Shown: one piece after another, positions 52,558-62,453 of the stretch
Numbering within the stretch: position 1 is the first letter of the stretch
How the letters are laid out: each line of letters begins with the position of its first letter
Origin: Algoriphagus terrigena DSM 22685
GTDB lineage: Bacteria > Bacteroidota > Bacteroidia > Cytophagales > Cyclobacteriaceae
Assembly: GCF_000429445.1 (NCBI RefSeq)
Contig: NZ_AUBW01000003.1
Span: 248,001-312,000 of the forward strand
DNA length: 64,000 nucleotides
Reading direction: 5' to 3'
The notes under the pieces: model-generated
What the model was told of the DNA's origin: nothing
The model's database searches: none
What the model saw: only the letters and a program-made list of their open reading frames with translations
Position numbers and translations under genes: made by a program

Positions 52558-52586
52558 AAAAGCCGGTCAGTCCTGATCGGCTTTTT
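52558..52586. terminator. Bidirectional terminator between mlaD and the EEP-family gene
   Basis: Thirteen-pair stem with one G-U, AAAAGCCGGTCAG / CTGATCGGCTTTT, with T runs outward on both strands. The convergent gene's stop codon (52567-52569) lies in the stem. Confidence 0.85.
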
Positions 52587-53625
52587 GGTTTTCTTGGGCG
52601 CTAGCGATTTTTTCCTCCGCTTCTTCCGCCTCTTCACTAGTCGCCGTTTCTGTGTCGGTTGTATCGTGAGAGGTGAGCGTTGCCTTCATCTCGATCGGAA
52701 AGTGATCTGATCCGATTCCCCTTAGGACTTTAATAGAGGATAGTCCAAAATGCTTACTCAAAAAGACATGGTCGAGTGGCCAGCGAAAGAGCGGAACCTT
52801 AGCATGGAACGTACTGAAGAATCCCCGCCCTCTTCTCGGATCAGCCAGTTCGGAGGTCTTCAGGAAAAGTGAGGTCGTGTAGCTCCAAGCGACGTCATTG
52901 AGGTCTCCGATGACCAGAGAGGGTTTGGGATTAGCTTTTGATTTTTTGCCGACGATCAGGATTTCCGCATCGCGGTCTGTGCTAGTCGGATTTTCATTCG
53001 GGACAGGAGGCGTCGGGTGAATGGCATAAACCGTGATGATTTTCCCGCTTCGCAATCTTAAATCCACCTCCAGCGAAGGGATTTCTTCATCGATGAGATG
53101 CAGGACCTTTTTACTGACCATAGGGAATTTGGAGTAAAACGCCAGCCCATACGTGTTTTCGAGCGGGCAGAGAATCCGGTGTGGATAGCGCTCCTCCAGC
53201 GGCTTCAACTGATCAACCCATTCCTGATTCGTCTCCACCAAAAAGACCAGATCAGGATCCCGCTGCCGGATCAAATCCAGCAGTTTCCGAGTATGTTGAT
53301 TGTACTGGTAGACATTTGCGACAATGACGTGGAGTCCATTTTCCCTCTCAAAAGCCACTTTTTGGATCATTTTTTTTCCAAAAACGGTATAAGGATACAC
53401 TTGGGTAAAGATGTAAATCGCTCCAATTCCAAGCAGTCCTGTCCATATAAGATTTTCAGTGATGCGTTCTCCAAAGATCCACCAGGCCAGGATCAGCAGA
53501 AGATGGATGATCAGCTTTTGGAACCTCGGATAGTCAAAAATCCGGATCGACCAATGATCCCACTTGATGAGGGGGAGGTAGGCGCTGGCAATGAAAAATA
53601 CAGTAACGATTTTAAGGAAAAGCAT
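52567..53625 (-). CDS. Endonuclease/exonuclease/phosphatase-family protein, membrane-anchored
   Basis: A 352-residue protein. Three hydrophobic segments fill the first 85 residues, followed by an EEP-fold domain: NVYQYN, FLVETNQEW (metal-binding Glu), YAIHPTPP, LVIGDLNDVAW (Asp/Asn) and GIGSDHFPIEM (Asp-His dyad). The active site should face the periplasm. Family members cut phosphodiesters in nucleic acids or lipids; the substrate is undecided. A Glu/Ala-rich tail follows the domain. Confidence 0.88.
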   Translation of the reverse strand: MLFLKIVTVFFIASAYLPLIKWDHWSIRIFDYPRFQKLIIHLLLILAWWIFGERITENLIWTGLLGIGAIYIFTQVYPYTVFGKKMIQKVAFERENGLHVIVANVYQYNQHTRKLLDLIRQRDPDLVFLVETNQEWVDQLKPLEERYPHRILCPLENTYGLAFYSKFPMVSKKVLHLIDEEIPSLEVDLRLRSGKIITVYAIHPTPPVPNENPTSTDRDAEILIVGKKSKANPKPSLVIGDLNDVAWSYTTSLFLKTSELADPRRGRGFFSTFHAKVPLFRWPLDHVFLSKHFGLSSIKVLRGIGSDHFPIEMKATLTSHDTTDTETATSEEAEEAEEKIASAQENQKADQD

Positions 53626-53816
53626 AAGTTGGTGTGGAAATCAAGGCCCAAAATAGCTGATAAGAATGATTTCCAAGAGGAGTTTATTTTTCCCTTCCAT
53701 GGTTTATCAATTGGGATCAAACTATTCGACTGCGTATCCAGAGGTTCGCTCTGGCTTGGCTTGTAGGTTAAGGTCCGAATTTCTCAAAAGCCCCATGAGA
53801 TAAACTACTTTTTCTT

Positions 53817-54284
53817 TCAATATTCGAAAAGCAGCACTTCATAGATGTTGTCGTAAACCTCCGATCCGTTGCGGGTGATTTGCTGGACTGATTCTATTGT
53901 ACCCCAGCACTCGGTCTCGCGCCGGTCAAAAAATGCCTGAAGCGTGTCGATATTCCCGTCGGGATATTCCAGATACAAATCCCCCTGGACGCCGCGGATG
54001 TCGGCGGAGATTGCACTATATCCAAGGGTGAGTTCAAGCTCATAGGGAATGAGCGGATGGGAGACGCGGTCCGTTCCTCGGAAGCTGTAAAGCTGGAATC
54101 CGTCCGGATCGAGGGTGGCGTTTTCGCCAAAGATCAAGTCCTCTCCCGTCTCACGGTCCACCACGGTAAATTCGAATTCATACGTTGAGATGGGAGCATC
54201 GGCATTTCCACACGGACTACAGGAAAAGAGCGTCCAAACCAAACCCATCACGATAGGATATCGAACAGCGGCACGTAATGTCAT
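53817..54284 (-). CDS. Small lipoprotein of unknown function
   Basis: A 155-residue lipoprotein from the ATG at 54284, with signal ending WTLFSC. The mature part starts PCGNADAPISTYEFEFTVVD and looks like a small beta-sandwich. No family is recognised. It lies downstream of nothing obvious on its strand and is divergent from pgi. Confidence 0.65.
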   Translation of the reverse strand: MTLRAAVRYPIVMGLVWTLFSCSPCGNADAPISTYEFEFTVVDRETGEDLIFGENATLDPDGFQLYSFRGTDRVSHPLIPYELELTLGYSAISADIRGVQGDLYLEYPDGNIDTLQAFFDRRETECWGTIESVQQITRNGSEVYDNIYEVLLFEY

Positions 54285-54432
54285 AGAGATAAATTTAATC
54301 ATCAAACTAAAGCCCAGATTAATGAAATCCAAAGCCTTTCTTCACAACCCACACAGACAGTTTGGGGAAAAGATTAGATGGAAACTTTGAGAAGCAAAAG
54401 ATCCTTTTCCTTCATTCCCTTCAGAATCCTCT

Positions 54433-54440
54433 TATTTTTG
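54433..54440 (+). promoter_or_regulatory. Candidate pgi promoter -7 box
   Basis: TATTTTTG is an exact match to TAnnTTTG, 31 bases before the pgi ATG. The -33 region at the usual spacing has no TTTG, so the match is partial. Confidence 0.45.
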
Positions 54441-54471
54441 TCTTTTCCCTAATTTCTACCTATTCCCTATC

Positions 54472-56121
54472 ATGAACGCAATCAACCCCACCACCACACC
54501 AGCCTGGACCCGACTTTTGGAACTGGTCGAAAAGCACAAAAACGACACCATCGCCTCTCACTTTCAATTCCCCGGAAGATTCGACGAGTTCAGCGTAAGA
54601 TTCGAGGATTTGTTGGTGGACTTTTCCAAAAACAGAATCTCTGACGGCATCTTGGCCGCGTTGATGGACTTGGCTCGGGAGACCGGTGTCCATGAGGCCA
54701 TCGAGGAGATGTTTACCGGTGTGGCGATCAATGAAACCGAAAACCGGGCGGTACTCCACACGGCCTTGAGAAATAGAAAAGGTCATCCCGTCTACGTGGA
54801 TGGCAAAGACGTGATGCCGGATGTGAATGCGGTTTTGGCTCAGATGAAGGGCTTTGCCGATCAAATCCACGGCGGCAAGTGGCTCGGATATACCGGAAAA
54901 TCGATTAAGTCTCTGGTGAACGTCGGTATCGGTGGCTCGGATCTTGGTCCAGTGATGGTCACCGAAGCATTGAAACCTTTTCAAAACCCAGAGCTGGAGA
55001 TCTTTTTCGTGTCCAACGTGGACGGTACCCATATCGCGGAGACACTAAAGAAAGTCGATCCTGAGACCACGCTTTTCTTCATCGCTTCCAAGACATTCAC
55101 GACCCAGGAGACGATGACCAATGCCCACACGGCTAGATCTTGGTTTTTGGAGAAAGCAAAAGACGAAGCGGCAGTTGCCAAGCACTTCGTAGCGCTCTCA
55201 ACAAACGCTAAATCTGTCGAAGCCTTTGGCATCGATACGGCCAACATGTTTGCGTTTTGGGATTGGGTGGGCGGAAGATACTCGCTTTGGTCTGCCATCG
55301 GGTTGCCGATTGCCTGTGTGATTGGATTTGATAATTTTGAAAAGCTGCTTTCCGGCGCCCATTCCATGGATGAGCATTTCCGTCATACCGCTTTTGAGCG
55401 AAACATACCCATGGTTTTGGCCATGATCGGAATCTGGAATACCAATTTCCAGGGAGCAACTTCCGAAGCCATCCTGCCTTACGATCAGTACATGCACCGA
55501 TTTGCGGCCTATTTCCAGCAGGGAAATATGGAAAGCAACGGCAAGTACGTCACCCGCTCCGGCGAATCCGTCAACTATTCGACCGGGCCGATCATCTGGG
55601 GTGAACCGGGCACGAATGGACAGCACGCCTTTTACCAACTGATTCACCAAGGCACACACCTGATCCCTTGCGACTTCATCGCTCCGGCTATCTCCCACAA
55701 TCCGATCGGCGACCATCATCCAAAATTGCTTTCGAACTTCCTTGCCCAGACTGAAGCGCTGATGAAAGGAAAGTCACTGGAAGAGGTGAGTGCAGAGATG
55801 AAAAAAGCCGGGAAGTCAGACGAGGAAATCGCAAAAATCGCTCCACATCGGGTTTTTGAAGGCAACCGTCCCACTAATTCGATCCTGGTCAAAGAGATCA
55901 CGCCGTACACGCTGGGTCAGTTGATCGCCATGTACGAGCACAAGATCTTTGTGCAGGGGGTGGTGTGGAACATCTTCAGCTTTGATCAGTGGGGCGTGGA
56001 GCTGGGCAAAGTCCTGGCTAACGGAATTCTGCCGGAACTGGCTGGCGACGGGGAAGTGACTTCCCACGACTGCTCCACCAATGGGTTGATTAATGCCTAC
56101 AAGGTGATGCGTAAAGGCTAA
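54472..56121 (+). CDS. pgi: Glucose-6-phosphate isomerase
   Basis: Interconverts glucose-6-phosphate and fructose-6-phosphate in glycolysis. The 549-residue protein is full length with [32 protein letters not shown], the family signature [36 protein letters not shown] (catalytic Glu and His) and [16 protein letters not shown] (Lys). It ends in a four-base overlap with the stop codon of the convergent lipoprotein gene. Confidence 0.97.
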   Translation: MNAINPTTTPAWTRLLELVEKHKNDTIASHFQFPGRFDEFSVRFEDLLVDFSKNRISDGILAALMDLARETGVHEAIEEMFTGVAINETENRAVLHTALRNRKGHPVYVDGKDVMPDVNAVLAQMKGFADQIHGGKWLGYTGKSIKSLVNVGIGGSDLGPVMVTEALKPFQNPELEIFFVSNVDGTHIAETLKKVDPETTLFFIASKTFTTQETMTNAHTARSWFLEKAKDEAAVAKHFVALSTNAKSVEAFGIDTANMFAFWDWVGGRYSLWSAIGLPIACVIGFDNFEKLLSGAHSMDEHFRHTAFERNIPMVLAMIGIWNTNFQGATSEAILPYDQYMHRFAAYFQQGNMESNGKYVTRSGESVNYSTGPIIWGEPGTNGQHAFYQLIHQGTHLIPCDFIAPAISHNPIGDHHPKLLSNFLAQTEALMKGKSLEEVSAEMKKAGKSDEEIAKIAPHRVFEGNRPTNSILVKEITPYTLGQLIAMYEHKIFVQGVVWNIFSFDQWGVELGKVLANGILPELAGDGEVTSHDCSTNGLINAYKVMRKG

Positions 56122-57665
56122 TCCTGCAATATTCCTGTCAGGTCCAACTCTGACAACCGCTGGGGAACACGGAGACCGCCAAAGTTGATTTGTTCTCCAG
56201 CGATCTTTACCCTGAAATCGCTGTTGATGGTGATTCCTTCAGTCTGGCTGGTTTGGGTCAGGCTGCCCAAATGCATCGTTTTTAATGTATTGCCGGACAG
56301 AGAGGGAAGCTGGGGGTTTTTGATAAAACTCAGGATTGACCGCGAAGCAGCTCCGGCATTTTCATAGCCGATAAACACGATATTTTTCCCATTAGAAGTC
56401 AGATCGGCTCCGGTGATCCAGCCTTTGGTGTCAAATGTGCCTGCGAATCTGGCGGTCTGGGTTCCGGGATTTGGATCCAAGGTATAGCTATCACTTCCCT
56501 GTGCTTTGCTGGGCTTGGTAAAAAGGAGCAGCTTTCCCTGGTAGAATACCATTGCCTCACAGTCAAACCGGTGATCTGTCGTTGGCTCAGCTCCCGTTTG
56601 CCTGTCATAGCTAAAGGAAATGATCTCAGCCTGCACTTCAGTTTTGGTCAATGCGTCGTTAACCGGAATTCTAAGCACTCGTAGATTGGATCTTTTTCCC
56701 AGGTTGTTTCCAAAGTCTCCGATATAGAGATAATTGTCGCTCACCGCCAGCTCTTCCCAGTCGATGTTTTGGACGTTAGTCACTTTTACAGTGCGGATTG
56801 CATCACCGTTATCAGGATTCAATTCATAGATTTCAGCTAGGTTTTCCTCGTCGTTGATGGCGAAAAGTCTTCCCTGAATCCACTGCAAACCGGAAGCTTC
56901 ATTGACTAGATTGGAGTGTTCCACTTGGTTGAAGAGAGCCATGAAGTCCGGTACCGATTCATCGTCTAGGGTTACAGTTTTTTGGGTTAGGTTCAGCACC
57001 GGATCCACAACTGTAGGATTTGATGTTTCTCCCGACGAAGTATTGAAGTTGAATAAATTGTGTTCAAAGGGCTGGGCGTTGACTCCCCACCGGAATTTCT
57101 TTCCGTTTTCCAGTGTCAGCCCGGATTTAAGGAGTTCATCAGCTTTGATATAGGCATAGTAAAAGTTGTCGTAAGAAAACATGGAGGCTTCCGCCGGTAG
57201 TAAGAGCTGAGGGGCATTTTTTAGATTGTTTTTTGAAAAGCTCACCAGCTGGAAACTGGTCTTTCCACTGAGCATCAGTGAGGTAGTGGGGCCAGTTACC
57301 TGCATGTTTCCCTCCAGTTGGACAGGTAAAAAAGAAGAAACAGTAGCCTCTTCGGTGCTACCGGAATAGGAATAAGTATCAGGAGGAAGGAGGATTTGCG
57401 GAAGGTCGCCGGAAAAATCCGGCTTAAAGCTCACCGGGAAGGTTTCTTGGTTGGTTTGGGATACAAAGGTCAGACTTACCTCTTCGCCAAAGTTGTGTTC
57501 CCAATTAAGTGTGGAGTTGATTCGGCCAGCTGGATTGGCAGCGGAGATGATAGTGAATCCTTCTATAGTCACCGGAACCCTTCCATTAGGATTCTCATCT
57601 TCTTTGCATGAAAAAAGTAGCAGTACAAAGCTGAAATAAAACGTAGGCCTCCTTAATCGGTTCAT
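56118..57665 (-). CDS. Lipoprotein with C-terminal esterase-like/SdiA-regulated-type propeller
   Basis: A 515-residue lipoprotein (signal FVLLLFSC). The N-terminal half (about 30-215) is beta-rich and unrecognised. The C-terminal half (about 240-515) has propeller repeats such as [40 protein letters not shown] and [18 protein letters not shown], the pattern of SdiA-regulated or esterase-like (phytase-related) propellers. Metal or ligand use is unknown. It is 31 bases downstream of queA on the same strand. Confidence 0.72.
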   Translation of the reverse strand: MNRLRRPTFYFSFVLLLFSCKEDENPNGRVPVTIEGFTIISAANPAGRINSTLNWEHNFGEEVSLTFVSQTNQETFPVSFKPDFSGDLPQILLPPDTYSYSGSTEEATVSSFLPVQLEGNMQVTGPTTSLMLSGKTSFQLVSFSKNNLKNAPQLLLPAEASMFSYDNFYYAYIKADELLKSGLTLENGKKFRWGVNAQPFEHNLFNFNTSSGETSNPTVVDPVLNLTQKTVTLDDESVPDFMALFNQVEHSNLVNEASGLQWIQGRLFAINDEENLAEIYELNPDNGDAIRTVKVTNVQNIDWEELAVSDNYLYIGDFGNNLGKRSNLRVLRIPVNDALTKTEVQAEIISFSYDRQTGAEPTTDHRFDCEAMVFYQGKLLLFTKPSKAQGSDSYTLDPNPGTQTARFAGTFDTKGWITGADLTSNGKNIVFIGYENAGAASRSILSFIKNPQLPSLSGNTLKTMHLGSLTQTSQTEGITINSDFRVKIAGEQINFGGLRVPQRLSELDLTGILQD

Positions 57666-57696
57666 GTCGGTTTTTCTGAAAGTTAAAGACTTGTGG

Positions 57697-58905
57697 CTAC
57701 AACCAAAGCAAGCTGCTGTCTCCGTAACTTAAAAAACGGTAATCCTTCTCTAGAGCCTCTCCGTAGACTTTTTTCCAATCCTCGCCGAGGATCGTCGCAA
57801 TCAGCAGAACCAGAGTCGAACCCGGTTGGTGGAAATTGGTGATCAGCCCCTCGATCATCCGGAAAGTGTAGCCTGGGAAGATGAAGATCTCCGTTTGACC
57901 CAGGATCGATTCCTTTTGACAGCTATCTATCCAGTCCAGGATCGCCTGAAGAGACTCTGTTCTGGAAGGAGTGGTTTCCCGCTTTTCATAGGCGAAAAGC
58001 TTTGAGATGAAGAAATCCTCGCCTTTTCCCTCGATCAGTTTGACCCCAAACCAATACAGACTTTCGAGAGTTCGGACTGACGTCGTGCCGACCGCAACCA
58101 TGGTTCCGGAGTTTTCCAGGAGCTGTATGATCGTTTTCCGATTGATCTGGATTTGCTCGCTGTGCATCGGATGTTCGAGCACATTGTCTACTTTGATGGG
58201 CTGGAAAGTGCCCGCGCTGACGTGAAGCGTGACTTGTGCTTCGCGGATTCCTTTTTTGCGAAGCTGATCAAAGACCTCGGCAGTGAAATGCAGCCCGGCT
58301 GTCGGAGCTGCCACGGCTCCTTCCTTTTTGGAATAAACTGTCTGATAGCGATCTCTGTCCTCGGCTTCGGGCTTGCGATTAAGGTACGGTGGAAGAGGGA
58401 TCTCTCCACTTGCCTCGACCAGATCCACAAAGGCGACGTCCGCGTCGTTCCAGGAGAACTCCACTTGCTTCAGTTCCCGGTCCATAAGCTTCGCGCTCAG
58501 GACGACTTCTCCGTCAGCCACGCTTACTTTTCCCTGCAGGACTTCTCCGTCTTTCCATTTTTTGGCGTTGCCGATCATCGTCTCCCAAGTGACCGGATGC
58601 TTGGCCAGCATGATCTCGGGAATGACCGTGGTTGGCGCAGTCGGAGCCAGCAGGAAGATCTCGATCTTGGCTCCCGTCTCGCGCTGGAAGATCAGCCTGG
58701 CCGGGATGACCTTGGTATCGTTGTAGACCAACAGCGTGTCGGAGGGCAGCAAGTCTGGGATGTCATAGAAATGAAAATGCCGTATTTCTCCTTTCTGATA
58801 GTGCAACACCTGCGAGCTGTCCCGTTTTTCCAAGGGAAACTTGGCGATGCGCTCGTCGGGGAGTGTATATTCGTAGTCGCGTAGGTCGATCTGAGGGATA
58901 TCCAT
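57697..58905 (-). CDS. queA: S-adenosylmethionine:tRNA ribosyltransferase-isomerase
   Basis: Transfers and isomerises the ribosyl part of SAM onto preQ1 in tRNA, giving epoxyqueuosine. ATG at 58905 (MDIPQIDLRDYEYTLPDERI) is preferred to the in-frame codon at 58938, giving 402 residues. Motifs include SDTLLVYNDTKVIPARL, AAPTAGLHFT, VTLHVSAGTFQPI, MHSEQIQI and the C-terminal LITNFHQPGSTLVLLI and YRFLSYGDSSLL. It is divergent from menC with a 63-base spacer. Confidence 0.95.
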   Translation of the reverse strand: MDIPQIDLRDYEYTLPDERIAKFPLEKRDSSQVLHYQKGEIRHFHFYDIPDLLPSDTLLVYNDTKVIPARLIFQRETGAKIEIFLLAPTAPTTVIPEIMLAKHPVTWETMIGNAKKWKDGEVLQGKVSVADGEVVLSAKLMDRELKQVEFSWNDADVAFVDLVEASGEIPLPPYLNRKPEAEDRDRYQTVYSKKEGAVAAPTAGLHFTAEVFDQLRKKGIREAQVTLHVSAGTFQPIKVDNVLEHPMHSEQIQINRKTIIQLLENSGTMVAVGTTSVRTLESLYWFGVKLIEGKGEDFFISKLFAYEKRETTPSRTESLQAILDWIDSCQKESILGQTEIFIFPGYTFRMIEGLITNFHQPGSTLVLLIATILGEDWKKVYGEALEKDYRFLSYGDSSLLWL

Positions 58906-58968
58906 CGGATGGGCTGATTTGGGTGCAAATATAGGCATCTAGTTTTACCTGAAATCCACCAATTCCCG

Positions 58969-60051
58969 ATGAGAGCTTCCGCAAGACTTCAGTTTTCTTA
59001 CATCAAGCGGACGCTGGATTTCCGCTTTGAGGCCGGGACGTCCCGGGGGGTGCTGACGACTCGGAATGTTTTTTGGATCAAAGTGATTGATACCCAGCAG
59101 CCTCAGCGTGTCGGCTGGGGAGAGGCGGCACCGCTGGTGAAGCTCAGTCCGGATCATCGACCTGACTTTGAAGAGATCCTTCGGAAAACGTTGGACTCTC
59201 TGAGCGGAGTCAAGTTTGACTTGGAGGAAAGGGCGATTTTGGAGCAATTGAAAAGGCTGATTCCTTTTGATCTGCCGTCCATCCGATTTGGGCTGGAGAC
59301 CGCATTGCTGGACTTGGCTATGGGTGGGCAGAAGCGGCTCTTTCCCAACCGTTTTTTTGACTCGCAAGAAGGTATCTCGATCAATGGACTGATCTGGATG
59401 GGTGACAGGGACTTTATGCTGGAGCAGATCGACCAGAAGCTGAAGGATGGCTTTGACTGCATCAAGATGAAGATCGGAGCGATCGACTTTGAGCAGGAAG
59501 TAGCGCTTCTGCGCTACATTCGGAGTAGATTTTCAAAAGATCAAATCACCCTCCGCGTGGATGCAAATGGGGCCTTTTCACCAGATACCGCGCTCGAAAA
59601 ACTAAGTCGGTTGGCAGAGCTGGACATTCACAGCATCGAGCAGCCGACCCGTGCCGGTGACTGGGAGGCAATGAGAAACCTTTGCCAAACCACTCCGTTG
59701 CCGATTGCTTTGGACGAGGAACTGATTGGAGTGAGCGAAAAGCAGGCCCTTTTGGACGCCATTCGGCCGCAGCATATCATCCTGAAGCCGACCTTGCTTG
59801 GCGGAATCATGGAGACGAGAGAATGGATAGAACTGGCAGAAGAGCGAAACATCGGCTGGTGGATGACTTCGGCGCTGGAAAGCAACGTTGGGCTAAACGC
59901 TATTTCGCAGCTTGCTTCCGCGCTGAATACGACGATCCCCCAAGGCTTGGGGACGGGAAAACTCTACCACAACAACTTGGATTCTCCGCTTGAGATCAGG
60001 GCCGGGAAGATTTTATACAATCCGGCCAATGGCTGGGAAAATCCTGCTTAG
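58969..60051 (+). CDS. menC: o-Succinylbenzoate synthase (enolase superfamily)
   Basis: Dehydrates SHCHC to o-succinylbenzoate in menaquinone synthesis. The 360-residue protein has the enolase-superfamily catalytic set: KMKIG (Lys general base), RVDANGAF, SIEQPTRAG and ALDEELIG as metal ligands (Asp, Glu, Asp), and ILKPTLLGG. The end SALESNVGLNAI is typical of the OSBS/dipeptide-epimerase branch. OSBS is preferred because the sequence style matches Bacteroidota MenC, although no other men gene is adjacent. It overlaps the convergent lactonase gene by four bases. Confidence 0.88.
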   Translation: MRASARLQFSYIKRTLDFRFEAGTSRGVLTTRNVFWIKVIDTQQPQRVGWGEAAPLVKLSPDHRPDFEEILRKTLDSLSGVKFDLEERAILEQLKRLIPFDLPSIRFGLETALLDLAMGGQKRLFPNRFFDSQEGISINGLIWMGDRDFMLEQIDQKLKDGFDCIKMKIGAIDFEQEVALLRYIRSRFSKDQITLRVDANGAFSPDTALEKLSRLAELDIHSIEQPTRAGDWEAMRNLCQTTPLPIALDEELIGVSEKQALLDAIRPQHIILKPTLLGGIMETREWIELAEERNIGWWMTSALESNVGLNAISQLASALNTTIPQGLGTGKLYHNNLDSPLEIRAGKILYNPANGWENPA

Positions 60052-61196
60052 TCAGTGAGTCGGTGAAGGTAAACCGGCTTGTGAACGCTCGCTTTCCAAA
60101 GCGTTTGGGTAAGCTTTCCGGTGAATTCATCCCGCTCAAAGATCACGATGTCATTGCTGGCCTGATGGGCTGCGAGCAGATATTTGCCATCGGCAGTCAG
60201 GTTGAAGTTTCTCGGCATCAGCCCTCCGGAGGAGATGTTTTGAACGCGTAGATATTCGCCCGAGGCATTTTTGCCAAAAACCGAAATCGTGTTTGCATCA
60301 CCCCGGTTGGAGACATAGACCTGCTTTCCGTCGGGAGAAACTCTGATTTCGGCGGCTCCGACAGCTCCCTCAAAGCCCTCATCCAACAGTGAAAGACGCT
60401 GCTTTGGGGCCAAGACTCCATTGTCATAGGAATAAACAGCCAGTACCGCGGTCATCTCTTCCACGACCAAGACTTCTCTTCCATCCGCTGAAAAGGCCAG
60501 GTGCCGGGGCCCATCTCCGGGGCTCATCGGGAATTCGCCGGAGAGGCTCAGGGGTTCAGCTTTACCAGGATCAAAGTCGTACACATAGATCTTATCGGTG
60601 CCCAAATCGGCGACCAGGACTCTCTTTCCTTCGGGATCAAAGGTCGTGGAGTGTACGTGCGCTTTTTCTTGACGATCCGGATTGACGCTTTTACCGGTGT
60701 GCTGGATGAGTTGCACAAAGTCCAACTGGCCTTCCGGCGTGACTTTGAATACGGACAGATTTCCTCCTGAGTAATTCCCCAAGATGACAAAATCTTCATT
60801 GGGCGAAAGTGAGATATGGCAGGGATGATCGCCCATCGAGTCGTCCTGATCCATGAGCGTGAGTGAATTGTCTGCGGGATTTCGGGAGAAAGTCAACACT
60901 TTGCCTCCCTTGGCTCCGGCCTCCTCTTCCAACGAATAGACGACTTTCCCCTCCTTGTTGGCCAACACAAAGGATGGATTGGCGATTCCCGCAGCCACGG
61001 TCTCGAGAGTCATGAGATTTTCCGAAGGTGAAAAAGAAAGAAAATTGATGCCGTGATTCATAGAATCGGTATAGGTGCCGACCAGGAAATTGTAGCTAAC
61101 AGGAGTATCTGGAGTTGGGGTCACTTGGGTTTCTTGTTTTGGAGAGGAGCAGGCGGCAAGGGCCAAAACTGCGGCTAGGGTCGGAAAGAATTTCAT
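60048..61196 (-). CDS. Lactonase-fold (YbhE/Pgl-type) lipoprotein
   Basis: A 382-residue lipoprotein (signal LALAACSS) with a seven-bladed propeller of the 6-phosphogluconolactonase (YbhE) family. Typical segments are YNFLVGTYTDS, DHPCHISLSPNEDFVILGNY, VHSTTFDPEGKRVLVADLGT, GDGPRHLAFSADGREVLVVE, and GLMPRNFNLTADGKYLLAAH. Cytosolic family members hydrolyse 6-phosphogluconolactone; a periplasmic lipoprotein would need another lactone, or bind sugars, so its function is open. Confidence 0.87.
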   Translation of the reverse strand: MKFFPTLAAVLALAACSSPKQETQVTPTPDTPVSYNFLVGTYTDSMNHGINFLSFSPSENLMTLETVAAGIANPSFVLANKEGKVVYSLEEEAGAKGGKVLTFSRNPADNSLTLMDQDDSMGDHPCHISLSPNEDFVILGNYSGGNLSVFKVTPEGQLDFVQLIQHTGKSVNPDRQEKAHVHSTTFDPEGKRVLVADLGTDKIYVYDFDPGKAEPLSLSGEFPMSPGDGPRHLAFSADGREVLVVEEMTAVLAVYSYDNGVLAPKQRLSLLDEGFEGAVGAAEIRVSPDGKQVYVSNRGDANTISVFGKNASGEYLRVQNISSGGLMPRNFNLTADGKYLLAAHQASNDIVIFERDEFTGKLTQTLWKASVHKPVYLHRLTD

Positions 61197-61549
61197 CCCA
61201 TTAAATTAAGAGACTATTCGGGAAATCATGCAAAAGATTTTTCAGAAACCGAAGCGGATTAATGGCGAATTGGATAGTCTTATTTGACTGGCAAGCGGTT
61301 GTATTCAGGGGCTCGGCCATCTTCCAAAATGATCTTTTGATTCCGAGTTTTACCAAAATATTATATCTGCCGGAAAGCAGTGTTTTTCTGAAAAATTACG
61401 GATAAGTTAGAGGATAGAATAGATTGTTTGCTTAGTCTGTTGGTATTTGTCAATAATTTACAGCTAGAAGCCTTCTTTACCTTAAATTTTCTAGCTTGAT
61501 CACGAAGTCGATTTAGTGAATTTTAATTTTTAGTCAACTCAGTAACCCA
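61197..61549. other. Gene-free region upstream of the sigma factor
   Basis: A 353-base spacer between the divergent lactonase and sigma-factor genes. It is AT-rich with no believable gene and no strong dyad. A TTTG at 61446-61449 and TACCTTAA at 61478-61485 resemble promoter boxes but their spacing (28 bases) is too long for the known consensus. Confidence 0.4.
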
Positions 61550-62155
61550 ATGCAAGCCCAAGAAACCCACATTCTCAACGAATGCCTTCAAGACGAGGCC
61601 TTGCTCTGGAGTCAGTTGATCGAAGGAGATAAAGCAGGGTTGGAGATGATTTACCGCCGATATTCCCATCAACTTTTTAGATACGGCATGGCGATCAAGT
61701 CCAATCGGAGTTTTATCAAAGATTGTGTTCACGAACTGTTTGTAGATCTCTGGAAATACCGAAAAAGTTTGAAACGGACAGATAACGTTAAGATCTACTT
61801 GTTCAAGTCACTTTCCAACAAGATTGTGAAAGAGGTTTCCCGGGACCGAAGGATTTTTTTGGATCAAGAAATCTCTGAATGCCAAACAGTCGGGCTGGAG
61901 GAGTCCGTGGAGGAAAAGCTGATCGTCCACCAATTCAACGAGAGATTGCAGCAAAGACTGAAGGTTGCACTTGAGGAGCTTCCGGTCCGTCAGCGGGAGG
62001 TAATCCAGTTGTTGTTCTTTGAGAAGCTCTCCTACGAGGCAACGTCCAAAGTGCTGGGGATTACGGTCGATTCCAGCTATACGTTGGCTTGGAAGGCGAT
62101 CAGCAGAATGAAGAAAGCCATCCTGGTTTTTGTGTTTCTGATTGCGCTTAGTTGA
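61550..62155 (+). CDS. FecI-type ECF RNA polymerase sigma factor
   Basis: A 201-residue sigma-70 family member. Region 2 is GLEMIYRRYSHQLFRYG to KDCVHELFVDLWKYRKSL; region 4 is LEELPVRQREVIQLLFFEKL followed by the helix-turn-helix SYEATSKVLGITVDSSYTLA. It should direct transcription of the receptor operon when released by the FecR protein encoded next. The start is the first ATG after an AT-rich leader. Confidence 0.93.
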   Translation: MQAQETHILNECLQDEALLWSQLIEGDKAGLEMIYRRYSHQLFRYGMAIKSNRSFIKDCVHELFVDLWKYRKSLKRTDNVKIYLFKSLSNKIVKEVSRDRRIFLDQEISECQTVGLEESVEEKLIVHQFNERLQQRLKVALEELPVRQREVIQLLFFEKLSYEATSKVLGITVDSSYTLAWKAISRMKKAILVFVFLIALS

Positions 62156-62453
62156 GTGGAAAGGCCAGCTTGCCGAAAAGTTTTTAAGTAAAAAAGTTTT
62201 AAACGGAGCTTCTCAAAATAGGGATAGTTTCGATTTTTTTTCCCAAAAAATGATCCAAAGTAAGTGTGGTAGTATCTGATTTTTGTGGAATGATCTTTTA
62301 AGTATAATGCCGATTTAGAAATTAAAGCTTGTAGTTGTTATTGGATTCACAATGATGTATTGATTTTTTAAGAATACTGTAAAAGTGAAAAAAAATCTAA
62401 AAAACAGAGGATAGAAAAGGAGTCCGGCTGCCTTTCATTAGAAAGAGAATAGT
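62156..62453. other. AT-rich spacer between sigma factor and fecR
   Basis: A 298-base region rich in A/T runs, with no gene. It probably carries the promoter used by the cognate sigma factor, but no consensus can be recognised. Confidence 0.35.

Noticed and set aside
61446-61485. Promoter TTTG ... TACCTTAA upstream of the sigma factor
   Set aside because: The 28-base spacing is too long for the 19-base Bacteroidota consensus and the -7 box lacks TTTG.
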